Below, piece after piece: positions 61,933 through 64,000 of a DNA stretch of 64,000 nt. A model generated the notes under the pieces. The model ran no database searches. It worked only from the letters and a program-made list of their open reading frames with translations, and was not told the origin of the DNA. The stretch's first letter is position 1; the number at the start of each line of letters is the position of its first letter. Source of the stretch: Chryseobacterium panacisoli (GTDB taxonomy: Bacteria > Bacteroidota > Bacteroidia > Flavobacteriales > Weeksellaceae); the NCBI RefSeq assembly GCF_008274625.1, contig NZ_VTRU01000001.1:1550001-1614000 (forward strand). Direction: 5' to 3'. The position numbers and the translations under genes were made by a program.

Positions 61933-63897
61933 TTATAATGAAATGGTTATTTTATCAATAATTTTCACATTTTTGTCCGGATCCAGTTTGAAATTGTCTT
62001 TGATAAATTTCTTCGGATCCTCAGTAAGCATCTCTTTTTGCAAATGAGAAGCGTCTTTCTTTTTTAATAAATTCATCCATTGGTATGTTTTTTTGATGGC
62101 AACTACATAGATGATCATTTCTGTATCTGTTATTTTAAACTTCAGAAAGTTTTTATTTCCTGTATTTATTTTCCCTGATGAAATTTCGGTTACATATAAT
62201 TTAAAAAAATGATATCCGAAAAGAATATACCATCCAAAAAGTATGGATTGCAAAAGAGCGGAAATGATCAGCTGGGAAACAAAATAATCACAGCCCAACG
62301 GAATTTTAAAGAAGCTTTTTATTTCATCGATAGCAATAAAAGACAAATGGCTGTCCTCTAAAAAAGTAAAACCATACGCTGGAAGCTTCATGTATACAAA
62401 CCATTGAACAGCAAACGACAACACAAATAATACTCCCCGCATAATTTGACTCGTCCATTTTTCCTTCCCGGAACATTCCGTATTGGTGACTTTGGTGATG
62501 GTAAAATGAAAAATAGCAGGAATTAAAAATAAAATCAACCCTTTCAAAATAGAATCTGAGTAACAATGGGTGTAGGTAACGATTAATGAGAGAAAAAGCA
62601 GCAATACAGTAAATTCATAATTGATGATAAAGAAAATAAGGTTCCAGAATGTTTTTTTACCGGATTTTTCTTGAGACGGATATCTGCCATCCAGTTTATA
62701 GGTAAGTTCTGTAGTCGTTGTATTTTGCAGGATAGGAAGAGTGATGGTATCTTTTAAAAAATCGGTAACATGTCCGAAAGCACCACCGCCTCCCGAAGTA
62801 ATATAATGTTTGATCTCTTTGTCGTAACCTTTCTCATTTTCATCTAATTTATAATGTGAATAATGATGAATATCTCCTGTAAGCACCACATCAAAAATAA
62901 TTTCTGACTTTATATTACTGGCCTCCAATTTTCTGACCGCTTCTTTCATTGTTCTTATGATATATTCCAGGCTATCCAGGCGCTGTCTTCTCTTGTGTCT
63001 GTCTTTTATCTGATAATTGTACCAGTAAGGTTCCGCAATGAGCAGGATAATGTGGTTTGTATCATTTCCTTTTGATATTTTCTCGACATATTCAGTAAAA
63101 AAAGTCATCTGAGGAATATCAATATCACCGAGTAATTGATTGTCAATACCCATTAAGTGAACATTGCTCCTCAGTGAATATGCAAAATAGCTTCGGTTCT
63201 GTACGGTTCTGTAATCACTGATTTTACTTCTCTGGCACATCAGCCTGAAAAAAGCGCTTAAACCATCGTACCAGTCGTGATTTCCCGGTGTGGCAATGAG
63301 TATCGGGCCTGCCTCTTTTGTATCGGGAGCGACAAGTCTTAAAGGTCCCTTGAAGCGGTCTCTGTAATTAATCTCAGAGCCTACGGGATACACCAGATCA
63401 CCTCCCACTACCAAAACAGATCCCCTTTTCAGTTTGATTTCACTCTCATCTTCAACATCTCTGTTGAATTCATTTTTAAAAGAATAGATATAGCTTTCTC
63501 TTGTCAAATGGTAAAAAACAGAGGTTGTAGCATCAAAACCATCGCCGGTATCTGCAATGAAATCAAACCAGAATTCATCTTCCGATTCATCACAATTATT
63601 CTCTGTAAGTTCTCCTCCCGTATCTTTTCCCAAAGCAGTCTGCATTTCTCTTTTATCAATGATAGAAAGGATGTCTGCAGACAGAGAAACCATTCTGAAA
63701 CTATTCATCAGCCCGGTAAAATCAAACCATTTGACAGGTTTTTGGGGAATAAAGTAATAAGGGTATTTTCCAGCAACATCTTTGAATATTTTCACTTTTT
63801 TAGAAGCATAAAAGCTATCTTTAAAGTAAAATATCAGAAATGTAACTGCAGCGAGCAGCAGAAGATAAAAAAATAGTGTTTCCATCATATTATGCAT
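61933..63897 (-). CDS. Membrane metallophosphoesterase
   Basis: The 654-residue protein starts with a membrane helix (about 5-24, LFFYLLLLAAVTFLIFYF). A calcineurin-like phosphoesterase domain follows: FIADTGDGFDATTS near 115, VLVVGGDLVYPVG (about 163-175), TPGNHDWYDG (about 203-212) and LTGDIHHYSHY (about 338-348). The C-terminal half has about six membrane helices (about 415-560) and a soluble tail with FKITDTEMIIY. The domain faces the cytosol or periplasm; the substrate is unknown. Start may also be the next Met at residue 4 or 5. Its gene precedes the six-helix protein. Confidence 0.85.
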   Translation of the reverse strand: MHNMMETLFFYLLLLAAVTFLIFYFKDSFYASKKVKIFKDVAGKYPYYFIPQKPVKWFDFTGLMNSFRMVSLSADILSIIDKREMQTALGKDTGGELTENNCDESEDEFWFDFIADTGDGFDATTSVFYHLTRESYIYSFKNEFNRDVEDESEIKLKRGSVLVVGGDLVYPVGSEINYRDRFKGPLRLVAPDTKEAGPILIATPGNHDWYDGLSAFFRLMCQRSKISDYRTVQNRSYFAYSLRSNVHLMGIDNQLLGDIDIPQMTFFTEYVEKISKGNDTNHIILLIAEPYWYNYQIKDRHKRRQRLDSLEYIIRTMKEAVRKLEASNIKSEIIFDVVLTGDIHHYSHYKLDENEKGYDKEIKHYITSGGGGAFGHVTDFLKDTITLPILQNTTTTELTYKLDGRYPSQEKSGKKTFWNLIFFIINYEFTVLLLFLSLIVTYTHCYSDSILKGLILFLIPAIFHFTITKVTNTECSGKEKWTSQIMRGVLFVLSFAVQWFVYMKLPAYGFTFLEDSHLSFIAIDEIKSFFKIPLGCDYFVSQLIISALLQSILFGWYILFGYHFFKLYVTEISSGKINTGNKNFLKFKITDTEMIIYVVAIKKTYQWMNLLKKKDASHLQKEMLTEDPKKFIKDNFKLDPDKNVKIIDKITISL

Positions 63898-64000
63898 TGA
63901 GTTGGTCTTCGTTTTCCAGTATTCTTATGCTCCAAAAGTTTTTAAGGATTCCGAACTGGAAATTATTAGTTCACTATCAAATGTATGAAATTTGGAATTC
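63898..64000. other. Unassigned right edge
   Basis: No gene can be supported in these 103 bases. The minus strand has an open frame from the edge ending at TAA near 63925 (SELIISSSESLKTFGA), and the plus strand has an open frame from ATG 63927 to the edge (MLQKFLRIPNWKLLVHYQM). Either could be the end or beginning of a gene mostly outside. Confidence 0.3.

Overview
The window is a chromosomal stretch from a member of the Bacteroidota, most likely a Chryseobacterium or a close relative in the Weeksellaceae. Three secreted proteins carry type IX secretion C-terminal sorting domains. Starts lack Shine-Dalgarno-like sequences and several genes have a TAnnTTTG type -7 box. There is a PafA-type alkaline phosphatase like that of Elizabethkingia, a type-B succinate dehydrogenase, a GG-leader bacteriocin-like peptide and a TonB receptor. 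No tRNA, rRNA, CRISPR array, intact transposase or prophage was seen.

Layout, left end to 20 kb: a secreted HAF-repeat protein cut by the window edge; a coupled pair of membrane TPR proteins, one with and one without an AraC DNA-binding domain; the alkaline phosphatase; two unrecognised genes; VOC and GNAT enzymes; an 8-cysteine GG-leader peptide; a Crp-type regulator and a glycolipid-binding-like protein; a divergent HxlR regulator/oxidoreductase pair; a secreted alpha/beta hydrolase; a tail-fibre-like protein plus a type IX-secreted subtilase, bracketed by two copies of a GC-rich hairpin; malate dehydrogenase; and a bacteriophytochrome with its heme oxygenase.

20-37 kb: a secreted Ntn hydrolase; an operon of porin, dicarboxylate transporter and succinate dehydrogenase C-A-B; a cyclase; a DUF3592-like membrane protein. 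Then an accessory-looking block (28.9-32.7 kb). On the minus strand it holds a tight three-gene operon (unknown soluble protein, A+T-rich four-helix membrane protein, nucleoid-associated protein). Facing it on the plus strand are two copies of a unit made of a tiny one-helix membrane protein and a DUF7674-like cytosolic protein. A lipoprotein, a thioredoxin-like protein, an AraC regulator with DoxX and cupin genes, and a membrane acyltransferase follow.

37-50 kb: a minus-strand operon of TonB receptor, DUF4876 lipoprotein, DUF6850 barrel and di-heme peroxidase. A Fur/PerR-like box overlaps its promoter, which points to iron or heme. Next come a second HxlR pair, a gene graveyard (erythromycin esterase pseudogene and the C-terminal scrap of a HlyD exporter subunit), dnaK and a secreted M43 metalloprotease.

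50-64 kb: coupled ppk-ppx polyphosphate genes; a repeat-rich spacer; an epimerase-like gene with a tiny membrane protein; a 1012-residue choice-of-anchor protein; a sirtuin; DUF3060; an orphan barstar-like protein; Mrp and NifU-like iron-sulfur factors; and a membrane metallophosphoesterase with a six-helix partner.

The best candidates for undescribed biology are the 28.9-32.7 kb block and the 8-cysteine GG-leader peptide. Neither can be given a function from sequence reading alone.
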